The translations under genes were made by a program, and so were the position numbers. DNA of 64,000 bases. It comes from an uncultured Paracoccaceae bacterium (GTDB taxonomy: Bacteria; Bacteroidota; Bacteroidia; Flavobacteriales; Flavobacteriaceae). Below the pieces are notes generated by a model, which was given only the letters and a program-made list of their open reading frames with translations, was not told where the DNA came from and did not search any database. The stretch lies in the NCBI GenBank assembly GCA_943788135.1, contig CALSPC010000007.1:124001-188000 (forward strand), written 5' to 3'. Below, piece by piece: positions 26,433 to 34,956 of the stretch (positions are counted from its first letter, which is position 1; the number at the start of each line of letters is the position of its first letter).

Positions 26433-27071
26433 TTAGTGAGATGCTAAATAGCTAGCAGTTCCTTTAGCATTGGGTTGCATGGCATCTTTACCTTCTTCCC
26501 AGTTTGCTGGACATACTTCGCCTTTTTCTTGTACGTGTGTGTAGGCGTCAATGAGTCTTAAAAACTCAGCAATATTACGACCAAGTGGCATGTGGTTAAT
26601 GCCTTCATGAACAACAGTTCCTTCTTCGTCTATAATATAAGTTGCTCTGTAAGTAACGTTATCACCTTCAACTAAAACTACGCCAGTTTCTTCATTGTAA
26701 GTTTCATTTGAAATATCTAAAATTCCTAATGTAGATGCTAAGTTTCTGTTAGAATCTGCTAAAATAGGGTAGGTAACGCCTTCAATTCCACCATTGTCTT
26801 TGGCAGTAGATAGCCATGCAAAATGAACTTCAGGTGTGTCACAAGATGCGCCAATTACGATTGTGTTTCTTTTTTCAAATTCTGCTTTTGCAGCTTCAAA
26901 AGCATGTAATTCTGTTGGACATACAAAAGTGAAATCTTTTGGATACCAAAATAAAATTACTTTTTTCTTATTGTTGATTGCTTCTTCTAGAACGTTTACT
27001 TTAAAAGTATCGCCCATTTCATTCATTGCGTCTACGCTTAAGTTTGGGAATTTTTTTCCTACAAATGCCAT
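26433..27071 (-). CDS. 2-Cys peroxiredoxin (AhpC/TSA family)
   Basis: A 212-residue peroxiredoxin. The peroxidatic cysteine Cys51 is in FTFVCPTELHAF, and the resolving cysteine Cys187 is in GEVCPANW. The active-site arginine and threonine positions look intact. It reduces hydrogen peroxide and organic peroxides in the cytoplasm. It heads the three-gene operon with thioredoxin and the small protein. A 20-base palindrome lies at the probable promoter (27101-27120), suggesting control by a DNA-binding regulator. Confidence 0.95.
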   Translation of the reverse strand: MAFVGKKFPNLSVDAMNEMGDTFKVNVLEEAINNKKKVILFWYPKDFTFVCPTELHAFEAAKAEFEKRNTIVIGASCDTPEVHFAWLSTAKDNGGIEGVTYPILADSNRNLASTLGILDISNETYNEETGVVLVEGDNVTYRATYIIDEEGTVVHEGINHMPLGRNIAEFLRLIDAYTHVQEKGEVCPANWEEGKDAMQPNAKGTASYLASH

Positions 27072-27100
27072 AATGTATAGTTTAAGATATGTTAAATTAT

Positions 27101-27120
27101 TTAGTGTAAAGATACACTAA
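27101..27120. promoter_or_regulatory. Palindromic operator candidate at the peroxiredoxin promoter
   Basis: TTAGTGTA and TACACTAA form a perfect eight-base inverted repeat with the spacer AAGA. On the minus strand its centre reads TATCTTTA, one mismatch from the -7 element TAnnTTTG. A bound protein would therefore cover the promoter. The peroxiredoxin start is 30 bases away. Confidence 0.55.
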
Positions 27121-27140
27121 GAAAGACGATCTAAATCCCT

Positions 27141-27187
27141 AAAAAAATTATAATTTCTTATACAGCTATAAGTATAAATTATAATTT
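27141..27187 (-). terminator. AT-rich terminator of the nhaC gene
   Basis: On the minus strand two copies of AAATTATAATTT (27176-27187 and 27145-27156) and the inner arms CTTATA/TATAAG form a long hairpin with a small bulge. It is followed by a run of T residues. It begins 17 bases past the nhaC stop. Confidence 0.65.
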
Positions 27188-27203
27188 TATTTTAGAAAGA
27201 CAC

Positions 27204-28691
27204 TTAAGAGGCTTTAAGTTGTTTTATCTTAATAGAAAATGCTGCAAATAGAAGTGTCATAAAAGGGCTAATCCAATTGAAAAAGGCAAAGATGAAATAA
27301 TCTGCTACAGAAACCCCCAAAACACCACTTTGATATGCGCCGCAAGTATTCCAAGGTACTAATACAGATGTAACTGTTCCAGAATCTTCAAGAGTACGAC
27401 TTAAGTTTTCGGGAGCAAGCCCACGATCTTCATACGCTTTTTTAAACATTTTTCCAGGAACAACTAATGCTAAATATTGATCAGAAGCGGTAACATTAAG
27501 CGCCAAGCAGCTTGCCACAGTACTTGCAAATAAACCAAAAGTTGTCGTAGCTAAACTCAGCAAAGCTTTACTAATTCTGGAGAGCGCGCCAATGGCATCC
27601 ATAACCCCTCCAAATATCATTGCACAAATTATTAACCAAATTGTCTGTAGCATGCCATACATCCCACCTGCTGTAAATAAATCATTCAGTTCTACACTAG
27701 TTGTTTCAACAGCAGTATCGACTGTGATCGCTTTCATAACGCCTTTATAAGCTGTCTTAAAATCGAGTACAGTGGCGTCTGCAACTGTCATTACAATTTG
27801 TGGTTGCGCAATAATAGCCGCTACTGCTCCAAGTAATGTTCCAACAAGTAAGGCAATTAGTGGTGGTGTTTTTTTAACAATTAATAGAATCACTAATACT
27901 GGAACACTAAACAACCAAGGCGAAATGTTAAAAGCGCCATCGATTGCTTGAAGTTTATCTGAAATATCTGGTGTGCCATTGGTGTCTAGATTTAACCCTA
28001 TAATTAAAAAAATAATTAGAGTTACCGATATCGTTGGGATTGTTGTGTAAGCCATATATTTGATATGATCAAATAGGTCACTTCCTGCCATCGCAGGGGC
28101 TAAATTGGTGGTATCGCTTAGGGGTGACATTTTATCACCAAAATAGGCTCCAGACAATACCGCCCCGGCAGTCATTCCTGCTGAAATCCCTAAAGTATTT
28201 CCGATTCCAATTAATGCAATCCCTACCGTTGCAGATGTAGTCCAACTACTTCCTGTTGCAATTGATATGATTGCACAGATGACAACAGAAGCTACAAGAA
28301 AAAAAGTGGGGTTTAAGATTTGTAAACCATAATATATCATTGAGGGAATTACGCCACTTATAAGCCATGTTCCTGCTAAGGCCCCGACCATTAATAAAAT
28401 CAAAAGTGCTGCGGTTGTAGATTTAACATTTTCAGCAACTTCTTCTAGCATATTTTTATAACTTACTTTGTTATAAAATCCTACAACTGCTGCTACAGCG
28501 GCACCCAAGATTAAAATGAATTGATTACTACCACTAAGGGCATCATCTCCAAATACATAAAATACATTATAAAATAACATAGTCACTAAAGCGATAACAG
28601 GAATTAGAGCATGCCAAAGATTTAATTCAGGTTTTAATAGGGTAGTAGTGGTGTCTACCAGATTATTTGAAGTAGTATTTTGACTTTTCAT
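27204..28691 (-). CDS. nhaC: Na+/H+ antiporter, NhaC family
   Basis: This 495-residue inner-membrane protein has about 11-12 hydrophobic helices. Conserved NhaC features include GSSWTTSATVGIALIGIG, GAVLSGAYFGDKMSPLSDTT and ASDQYLALVVPGKMF. The Asp/Ser-rich GDKMSPLSDT loop is the likely ion pathway. Such proteins exchange sodium for protons, which fits a marine or salt-tolerant lifestyle, though some members exchange malate or lactate. The gene is monocistronic. Confidence 0.9.
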   Translation of the reverse strand: MKSQNTTSNNLVDTTTTLLKPELNLWHALIPVIALVTMLFYNVFYVFGDDALSGSNQFILILGAAVAAVVGFYNKVSYKNMLEEVAENVKSTTAALLILLMVGALAGTWLISGVIPSMIYYGLQILNPTFFLVASVVICAIISIATGSSWTTSATVGIALIGIGNTLGISAGMTAGAVLSGAYFGDKMSPLSDTTNLAPAMAGSDLFDHIKYMAYTTIPTISVTLIIFLIIGLNLDTNGTPDISDKLQAIDGAFNISPWLFSVPVLVILLIVKKTPPLIALLVGTLLGAVAAIIAQPQIVMTVADATVLDFKTAYKGVMKAITVDTAVETTSVELNDLFTAGGMYGMLQTIWLIICAMIFGGVMDAIGALSRISKALLSLATTTFGLFASTVASCLALNVTASDQYLALVVPGKMFKKAYEDRGLAPENLSRTLEDSGTVTSVLVPWNTCGAYQSGVLGVSVADYFIFAFFNWISPFMTLLFAAFSIKIKQLKAS

Positions 28692-28775
28692 AGGACAGCT
28701 ATTCAGTATTTTATAACTGTAATGTTACGATTTTAGTCCCAGTTCTGCAAGTGAAAAATTAAGTAGTAAATCGTA

Positions 28776-30935
28776 TTATCTTAACTTGGGGAAAGCGCTA
28801 GGGTCAACTTCGTGAAACATTGAATAAACTTTTTCAAAAACATCGTCACTTGACGGTTTACTGAAGTAATCACCGTCAGAACCATATGCAGGGCGGTGTT
28901 CTTTTGCCGTAAGTACTTGTGGTTTGCTATCTAAATTTTGATAAACTTCCTGATGTTGTAATATTTCATTGAGTATATATGCAGAAGCGCCTCCAGGAAC
29001 ATCTTCATCGACAATAAGCAAACGGTTTGTTTTTTCGATACTTTTAGAAATCTCTTTTTGAAGATCAAAAGGAATTAAAGATTGAATATCAATGATTTCA
29101 ACATCGATATCAACTTCAAGTAATTCTTTTGCAGCGTGCTCAACGACGCGTAGGGTAGATCCATAAGAAACAATCGTAAGATCTGCTCCGTATTTGATCG
29201 TTTCAATAATCCCTACTGGTGTTTTAAATTCACCCAAATTCGAGGGTTCTTTTTCTTTTAATCGGTAGCCATTTAAGCATTCTACAACCATCGCAGGTTG
29301 ATCACTTTCTAACAGTGTATTATAAAACCCTGCTGCTTTTGTCATATTTCTAGGCACCAATACAAACACACCTCTGATAAGATTAAGAATACCTCCGAGC
29401 TGTGATCCAGAATGCCATATCCCTTCTAAACGATGCCCACGAGTTCGAATAATTAATGGGGCTTTTTGTTTCCCTAATGTACGGTAATGCAATGTCGATA
29501 AATCATCACTTATGATTTGAAGCGCATAGAGCATATAATCGAGGTATTGAATTTCGGCTATTGGTCTCAAACCACGTAACGCCATTCCAATACCTTGCCC
29601 AATAATAGTCGCTTCACGAATTCCAGTATCTGAAACTCTTATCTCTCCATACTTTTCTTGTAAACCTTCCAAGCCTTGATTTACATCTCCAATTGTTCCC
29701 GTATCTTCTCCAAAAATTATTACTTCTGGATATTTGTTTAAAACTTTATCAAAATTATCTCTTAAAATAACGCGTCCATCAACTAATTTTGAAGTGCTAT
29801 CAAAAGTAGGAAGAACTTCAGGGATATTTGTCGCTCTTGAAGCAGATTCGCTATATAAAAGCGAACTGTATTTCGCTTGAATTTTTTCAAAATAGGAATT
29901 AATCCATGCTACTAATGCGTCTTTTGCTGCTGATTTTTCATGAACAAGATATTTTAATACATTTCGAGCTGTACTCAGAATATCTTTTTGTAAGGGTTCA
30001 TTAATACTTTCTAATTGTGAGACTATTTTGGTAATAAAAACGCTTTGAACTGCAGGTTTTGCTGCAGATTGTATAAGTTTTATAACCTCTTGCTTTTCTT
30101 TAAGAATAGGCTCAGAGAATTTTTTCCATGCATTTATTTTGCCTTCTCTTACCTTCTTTTTTAAATTTCGATCAATAGCCGTAATTTCATCTTCAGTAGC
30201 AATATTATTAGAAATAATCCAGTCTCTAAATTTTAGGTTACAGTCATTTGATTGTTCCCATTTTAAACGCTCAGTCGTTTTATATCTTTCATGAGATCCC
30301 GAAGTAGAATGCCCTTGTGGTTGTGTGAGCTCATTAACATGAATTAAAACAGGAATGTGCTCTGTTCTCGATAATTGACTGGCTTTTTGATAGGTATTAA
30401 TAAGTTCTACATAATCCCATCCTTTGACTCGTAATATTTCGTAGCCCTGATGTTCTGAATCTCTTTGAAACCCTTTTAAAATTTCAGAAATATTTTCTTT
30501 GGTTGTTTGGTGTTTTGCAGGAACAGAAATTCCGTAATCATCATCCCAAACACTAATCACCATGGGAACTTGAAGTACGCCGGCAGCATTAATAGTTTCA
30601 AAAAACACACCTTCGCTAGTACTCGCATTTCCAATAGTTCCCCAAGCGACTTCATTTCCTGAATTTGAAAATTTTTCTGCATCAATATCCTTTAGATTTC
30701 GATACACTTTTGAAGCTTGCGCTAAACCTAATAGTCGAGGCATTTGAGCCCCAGTAGGCGAAATATCTGAACTTGAATTTTTTTGTTGTGTTAAATTTTT
30801 CCAGTTATAATTATTATCTAATGAATGAGTTGTGAAATGGCCTCCCATCTGACGACCTGCACTCATAGGATCCTGATTAATATCTGTATTTCCATATAAA
30901 CCGGCAAAAAACTCCTCAATACTGAGTCTTTCCAA
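28776..30935 (-). CDS. 2-oxoacid dehydrogenase E1 alpha/beta fusion, main part (frameshifted)
   Basis: The larger part of a fused E1 component, about 715 residues. The alpha half contains the thiamine-diphosphate region [16 protein letters not shown] and DDDYGISVP. The beta half starts near [11 protein letters not shown], with [20 protein letters not shown] and [16 protein letters not shown]. The frame opens with an artificial TTG, and the real N-terminus is the next feature. A single-base insertion around 30926-30933 (GGAAAGACTC instead of GGAAGACTC on the minus strand) separates the two. Joined, they give about 803 residues. The enzyme would decarboxylate a branched-chain or other 2-oxoacid in a complex with E2 and lipoamide dehydrogenase. 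Confidence 0.85.
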   Translation of the reverse strand: MERLSIEEFFAGLYGNTDINQDPMSAGRQMGGHFTTHSLDNNYNWKNLTQQKNSSSDISPTGAQMPRLLGLAQASKVYRNLKDIDAEKFSNSGNEVAWGTIGNASTSEGVFFETINAAGVLQVPMVISVWDDDYGISVPAKHQTTKENISEILKGFQRDSEHQGYEILRVKGWDYVELINTYQKASQLSRTEHIPVLIHVNELTQPQGHSTSGSHERYKTTERLKWEQSNDCNLKFRDWIISNNIATEDEITAIDRNLKKKVREGKINAWKKFSEPILKEKQEVIKLIQSAAKPAVQSVFITKIVSQLESINEPLQKDILSTARNVLKYLVHEKSAAKDALVAWINSYFEKIQAKYSSLLYSESASRATNIPEVLPTFDSTSKLVDGRVILRDNFDKVLNKYPEVIIFGEDTGTIGDVNQGLEGLQEKYGEIRVSDTGIREATIIGQGIGMALRGLRPIAEIQYLDYMLYALQIISDDLSTLHYRTLGKQKAPLIIRTRGHRLEGIWHSGSQLGGILNLIRGVFVLVPRNMTKAAGFYNTLLESDQPAMVVECLNGYRLKEKEPSNLGEFKTPVGIIETIKYGADLTIVSYGSTLRVVEHAAKELLEVDIDVEIIDIQSLIPFDLQKEISKSIEKTNRLLIVDEDVPGGASAYILNEILQHQEVYQNLDSKPQVLTAKEHRPAYGSDGDYFSKPSSDDVFEKVYSMFHEVDPSAFPKLR

Positions 30936-31188
30936 TAGCCATCATAAAGGTTTGATCTCTATAATATCCAGATCTAAAATCGCCATTTTGAAATGCCTTA
31001 GCCCAAGCTAATTGTGGAAGTTCCTTTCCATCACCAAAAATACCAAACTTTGCCTTTCCTGTTAAAACTTCTCGCCTTCCCAGTAAGCTGCATTCTCTAC
31101 TAGTGACTGCTATAGTATAATCATTAAGTACTTCAGCTTTGAAGTCCTCAAATGTAATATCTTTAGTAAGGTCATTTTTAATCTGCAT
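30916..31188 (-). CDS. 2-oxoacid dehydrogenase E1 fusion, N-terminal fragment (frameshifted)
   Basis: Ninety codons encoding the start of the E1 protein, with [14 protein letters not shown] near the end, a well-conserved alpha-subunit segment. The frame then runs into KTQY and a stop. One base out of frame, the sequence continues as [12 protein letters not shown], exactly where the family sequence would go on. It overlaps the main part by 20 bases. A TATATTTG promoter element lies 23 bases upstream of its ATG. Either a real recent mutation or a sequencing error explains the break. Confidence 0.8.
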   Translation of the reverse strand: MQIKNDLTKDITFEDFKAEVLNDYTIAVTSRECSLLGRREVLTGKAKFGIFGDGKELPQLAWAKAFQNGDFRSGYYRDQTFMMAIGKTQY

Positions 31189-31211
31189 TGTAAACTATTT
31201 CTTTTGTGGTG

Positions 31212-31219
31212 CAAATATA
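31212..31219 (-). promoter_or_regulatory. Candidate -7 element for the E1 gene
   Basis: The minus strand reads TATATTTG, an exact TAnnTTTG match, 23 bases before the E1 ATG. It shows that the frameshifted gene still has an intact promoter. Confidence 0.55.
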
Positions 31220-31350
31220 AAATATTTCAAGGCGATGTCCTATGCTTTACAATTATAATTAATTACTGCAAAAATAGTAAAGCTTAAACAAATGAAATTT
31301 CGAAAACGAGTGTTTATGAATCCAAAATAGAGACTTTAATTTTTCGAAAA

Positions 31351-34200
31351 TTAGAACCATTCTCTTCGGAATAACCCTAACAGAGCCTGAGGATCAGCCG
31401 TAAAAACAAATCGTATATTATCACTATAATTTGGTTGAGCAATTTCCCAACCCAGGTTTGAATAGAAAGGGAAGTGGATTTCAAAATAATCCGTTATTAA
31501 ATTTAAACGAATTCCAGCGTCATAAACGAATAAGGATGTATTGCCTTTATTTTTAAGAAAACCAATATCGCCGTAGGCTTGTATAAATTTCCAAATAGAC
31601 GCACTGGCATTTAATGTGGTCAACCACTGATTAGCAAAAGCAGTATCTAATTTTGATCTGAAGCCACCTTCAGCAATAATGAGTTGTTGACTAAATATTC
31701 CACTCGATTCAAATTGGCCTAAATAATTATAATCAAACAAATAATCCGTTGGTCGATCTAAAGCAAAATCAAAATTTTGCTCTCCCGCTGGAATTTTAGA
31801 ATATAAAAATGCCCCTGCATAAAATCTTAAGTTATAAAACTGATTTTTATTGGTACGACGTCTCACTTCAAAGTCAAATGAAAGCTTTCCGAAATCACTA
31901 GAAAATTGAGTGTCTAAAAACCATTGTTTATATTTTTTAAAGCCATTATAAGAATTTAAATACCTGATATTAAATATTTGATAGGGTGGCCCTGTTGATT
32001 CAGACGTTTCAGAGGTCGTAAAATCTTTTTCAATACCAACATATCTTATATTAAGTTTCTTAAAAGCATTTGACCTCAAATCAGAAGCATTTCTAAAATT
32101 GAAACTCAAGTAGGGGACTGTCTTTGTAACAAAAGCATTTTTCGCAAAACTCGAGCGCGATACAGACACTCCATATTTTATATTGTATAGGTTTTGATCT
32201 TCAAAGAAGTTTGTATATTGTAATTGAACAGAACCCGTTAAAGCTCTAGAACGTGTACTGAATGTAGGAGTAATTCCAAATATAAAAGGTTTACTTAAAA
32301 TGCCTTTGTTGTTGAAGTTAAGCCCCAAATCGACGCCGTCATAAATGTTTTGAAACTCAACTATAGGTAAAAAATACAACTGATGATCATGCGGAGATTC
32401 AAAGTCTTTGAACAGTCGAACCTGTAAGGGTTTGGTTAAAAGAGATTTTCCGTTTGCAGATTTCCAATTATTTCTCAAATCAAACTCAGGTACTTTTTGA
32501 TCGTAATTAAGCACTAAATGGTCTGCTTGATTATTTGCAACTACAAACTTCTTTTCGTTTTTAATTCCACTCAACCACTGTTTTGAAATGATTTCACCAT
32601 CTTTTAACATAAAAAGAGATACCGGTCGTTGCCCACTTTTTGTGTTTTTTACAGTAAAATATATCGAATCTTTAGTATTTTCTATGGAGGTGATTTTGTA
32701 ATCTACTTGTTTGGTGTTAGTAAGGAATGAATCAAAAAACCAATCTATATCTTTTGAGGTTTTAGTTTTTAAATACGTTTTAAAATCCTCAGTAGTTTTA
32801 TGGGGCTGATTTGGATTAAAAATAAACTCTTTCATCCACTCTTCTATAGTTGAACCCTGAATACGATTTTCAAGATACAATAGTCCCTTAGCTGCTTTGT
32901 ATTTGCTTGATAAGTTGGCATTAAATTTTAAAAGCTGATCTTTTGGTGTATTTAGGGCTTGATCTCGCCCCGTTCTGATCATATGTAAATAGGTTAAATG
33001 ATACTGATCATTAAACTTTAATTTGGCTAAATTATAGGATCGCAAGCCCCAAATATCTGACAAACTTCCAATTAATTTTTCGTCTTTGTAATGTTTTTCG
33101 ACATACTTCATCAATAGAATGTTCTCAAAACCAGATTGTAGCCAATGTTCTTCTCTAGGATTCATGCCTAAATGGCGATCCAAATACAAGCGTAACATAT
33201 TTTTTACAAGGGTAATCTCATATTTGAACTGCTTGGAAAATGGGGACAAAAAATCGGGTAGAATATTGAGACCATAAATAGGATATTTATCTAAATCTAA
33301 GGTTGTAATTAATACATTTTCGTGTGGATAGTTTGCAAGTTCTGCTTCTATAAAAGTTTTAACTTTATCAAGTATAATAATCTGTTCCGTAGAACTCAAT
33401 ACGGACTCATTATCGTTAGTAATAATAGTTAAGTTTTCAAAATTAACCTTTAAAAAAGGAGTTTTAGAAATATACAAGCGACTGTCGGTTCGGTTTTCAC
33501 CTATAAAAGTATAGGTGCTTTTTTGCTGTTGTGTTTGTTTAGCGTCTAAATTTAACTCAGAGGCTATATCGAAATACTCAGGAACAGTAATAGTTAGTTT
33601 TATAGTAGATTCAGGTGTATAATAATCATTAAGGTTCTTGTTACTGTACAATTTCCATTGAGAAGCTTCATATACTGCTGGAGTAAAATACCAGTAATTC
33701 AAGTTGAATTCTCCATTTTTAGTGACACCATAGCCCGTAAACTTATCGTTTTGGATTTGAATTGTATAATCAAAAACTAAAGTTGTGATTGCATCAGGTT
33801 TTAGAATTGAATCTAGGGTTACTTTAAACAGGTCAGGGTGTTGCTCTAAGTAGGTATAATTAAGAGAGTTATTCCTTAAATTTTGAATAGATCTAATTTT
33901 TGTATATCCACGATCTTTAGCTTTAACCGCTAGTAAATCTCCGTTAAACTCTTCTACAAATCGGTTAGCTAATGGAGTTGTAGGACTACTGAAACTAGAG
34001 GTCCAGTCGTTAAAATATAATTCACTTAAGTCCTCCTTTGAAGTGTTTTGATAATGGATGCGTTGTTTGATCGATATTGTATGATTATCTTCATTCAAGA
34101 ACGCCTCAATTTGCATCGTTTGTTGTCCAAAAACAGAACACAAATTTCCAAAAATAATAAGGCTAAAAAGGGGCTTAAATATCAGTCTTAGGTACAACAA
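31351..34200 (-). CDS. M1-peptidase-like protein without zinc site, fused to an outer-membrane barrel
   Basis: A 949-residue exported protein with a signal peptide ending near CSVFGQ. Residues about 28-590 follow the aminopeptidase M1 layout: a beta-sandwich N-domain, a catalytic-like domain and a helical segment with SKDIDWFFDSFL. Where M1 enzymes have HExxH the sequence is VKNML (332-336), and WLNEG is replaced by WLQSG (353-357), so all zinc ligands are gone. Residues about 620-949 are strand-rich and end in RREWF, like an outer-membrane beta-barrel. No ATG is available before the signal peptide, and the start is TTG at 34200 or 34197. A surface-binding or transport role is likely. It follows the LOG gene by 45 bases. 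Confidence 0.72.
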   Translation of the reverse strand: MLYLRLIFKPLFSLIIFGNLCSVFGQQTMQIEAFLNEDNHTISIKQRIHYQNTSKEDLSELYFNDWTSSFSSPTTPLANRFVEEFNGDLLAVKAKDRGYTKIRSIQNLRNNSLNYTYLEQHPDLFKVTLDSILKPDAITTLVFDYTIQIQNDKFTGYGVTKNGEFNLNYWYFTPAVYEASQWKLYSNKNLNDYYTPESTIKLTITVPEYFDIASELNLDAKQTQQQKSTYTFIGENRTDSRLYISKTPFLKVNFENLTIITNDNESVLSSTEQIIILDKVKTFIEAELANYPHENVLITTLDLDKYPIYGLNILPDFLSPFSKQFKYEITLVKNMLRLYLDRHLGMNPREEHWLQSGFENILLMKYVEKHYKDEKLIGSLSDIWGLRSYNLAKLKFNDQYHLTYLHMIRTGRDQALNTPKDQLLKFNANLSSKYKAAKGLLYLENRIQGSTIEEWMKEFIFNPNQPHKTTEDFKTYLKTKTSKDIDWFFDSFLTNTKQVDYKITSIENTKDSIYFTVKNTKSGQRPVSLFMLKDGEIISKQWLSGIKNEKKFVVANNQADHLVLNYDQKVPEFDLRNNWKSANGKSLLTKPLQVRLFKDFESPHDHQLYFLPIVEFQNIYDGVDLGLNFNNKGILSKPFIFGITPTFSTRSRALTGSVQLQYTNFFEDQNLYNIKYGVSVSRSSFAKNAFVTKTVPYLSFNFRNASDLRSNAFKKLNIRYVGIEKDFTTSETSESTGPPYQIFNIRYLNSYNGFKKYKQWFLDTQFSSDFGKLSFDFEVRRRTNKNQFYNLRFYAGAFLYSKIPAGEQNFDFALDRPTDYLFDYNYLGQFESSGIFSQQLIIAEGGFRSKLDTAFANQWLTTLNASASIWKFIQAYGDIGFLKNKGNTSLFVYDAGIRLNLITDYFEIHFPFYSNLGWEIAQPNYSDNIRFVFTADPQALLGLFRREWF

Positions 34201-34245
34201 TTTCGTTTTGTAGAATTAATAGCTTTTGAGTGCAATGAAAATTTA

Positions 34246-34935
34246 TTAAAAATTTGGACTTAATTTATATTCGTTATAGAAATTATTTAGAATACTAATG
34301 ACTTCTTCAGATGTGTCTACAACGTGAATTAAGTCTAAATCTTTTGCACTAATAGTTTCAAATTTTTCTAAAAGTGTGGCTTTGATCCATTCAAGTAACC
34401 CATTCCAAAAATGTGTACCCACTAAAATCACTGGAAATTTTTCAATTTTCTTAGTTTGGATTAAAGTAATTGCTTCAAACAATTCATCTAAAGTTCCAAA
34501 TCCACCAGGCATAACAACGATGCCTTGAGAATATTTGACAAACATCACTTTTCTCACAAAAAAGTAATCAAAATCTAAACTTTTATCGTCATCAATATAA
34601 GGGTTGTTGTGTTGCTCGAAAGGAAGTTCAATATTTAGGCCTACAGAAGTTCCTCCAGCAAGATGGGCACCTTTATTTCCAGCTTCCATAATTCCAGGAC
34701 CACCGCCTGTAATGACGCCATATCCAGCATCAACAATAGCACTAGCGACTTCTGTAGATAATTTATAATAGGCATCATCTGTTGGGGTTCTTGCTGATCC
34801 AAAAATTGAAACACATGGCCCAATTCTGCTCATCTTTTCAAACCCATTCACAAACTCTCCCATGATTTTAAATATCGCCCACGAGTCATTTGTTTTTATT
34901 TCATTCCATCTTTTGTGTTTCTGTTCCGGCCCCAT
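34246..34935 (-). CDS. LOG family protein (TIGR00730-like Rossmann fold)
   Basis: This 229-residue protein has the LOG signature GGGPGIMEAGNKGA and VMPGGFGTLDELFE, the latter including the PGGxGTxxE phosphoribohydrolase motif. Family members release free cytokinin-type bases from nucleoside monophosphates, or act on purine nucleotides, and the bacterial role is often unknown. Compared with the short LOG form it has an extra N-terminal helix (KTNDSWAIFKIMGEFVNGF). It lies 21 bases after uvrA in the same minus-strand run. Confidence 0.88.
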   Translation of the reverse strand: MGPEQKHKRWNEIKTNDSWAIFKIMGEFVNGFEKMSRIGPCVSIFGSARTPTDDAYYKLSTEVASAIVDAGYGVITGGGPGIMEAGNKGAHLAGGTSVGLNIELPFEQHNNPYIDDDKSLDFDYFFVRKVMFVKYSQGIVVMPGGFGTLDELFEAITLIQTKKIEKFPVILVGTHFWNGLLEWIKATLLEKFETISAKDLDLIHVVDTSEEVISILNNFYNEYKLSPNF

Positions 34936-34956
34936 AATTCAATTTTTTAATGCCTA

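Noticed and set aside
27145-27187. Two copies of AAATTATAATTT as twin operators 31 bases apart
   Set aside because: They pair as the arms of one hairpin followed by a T-run on the minus strand, directly after nhaC, which explains them as a terminator.
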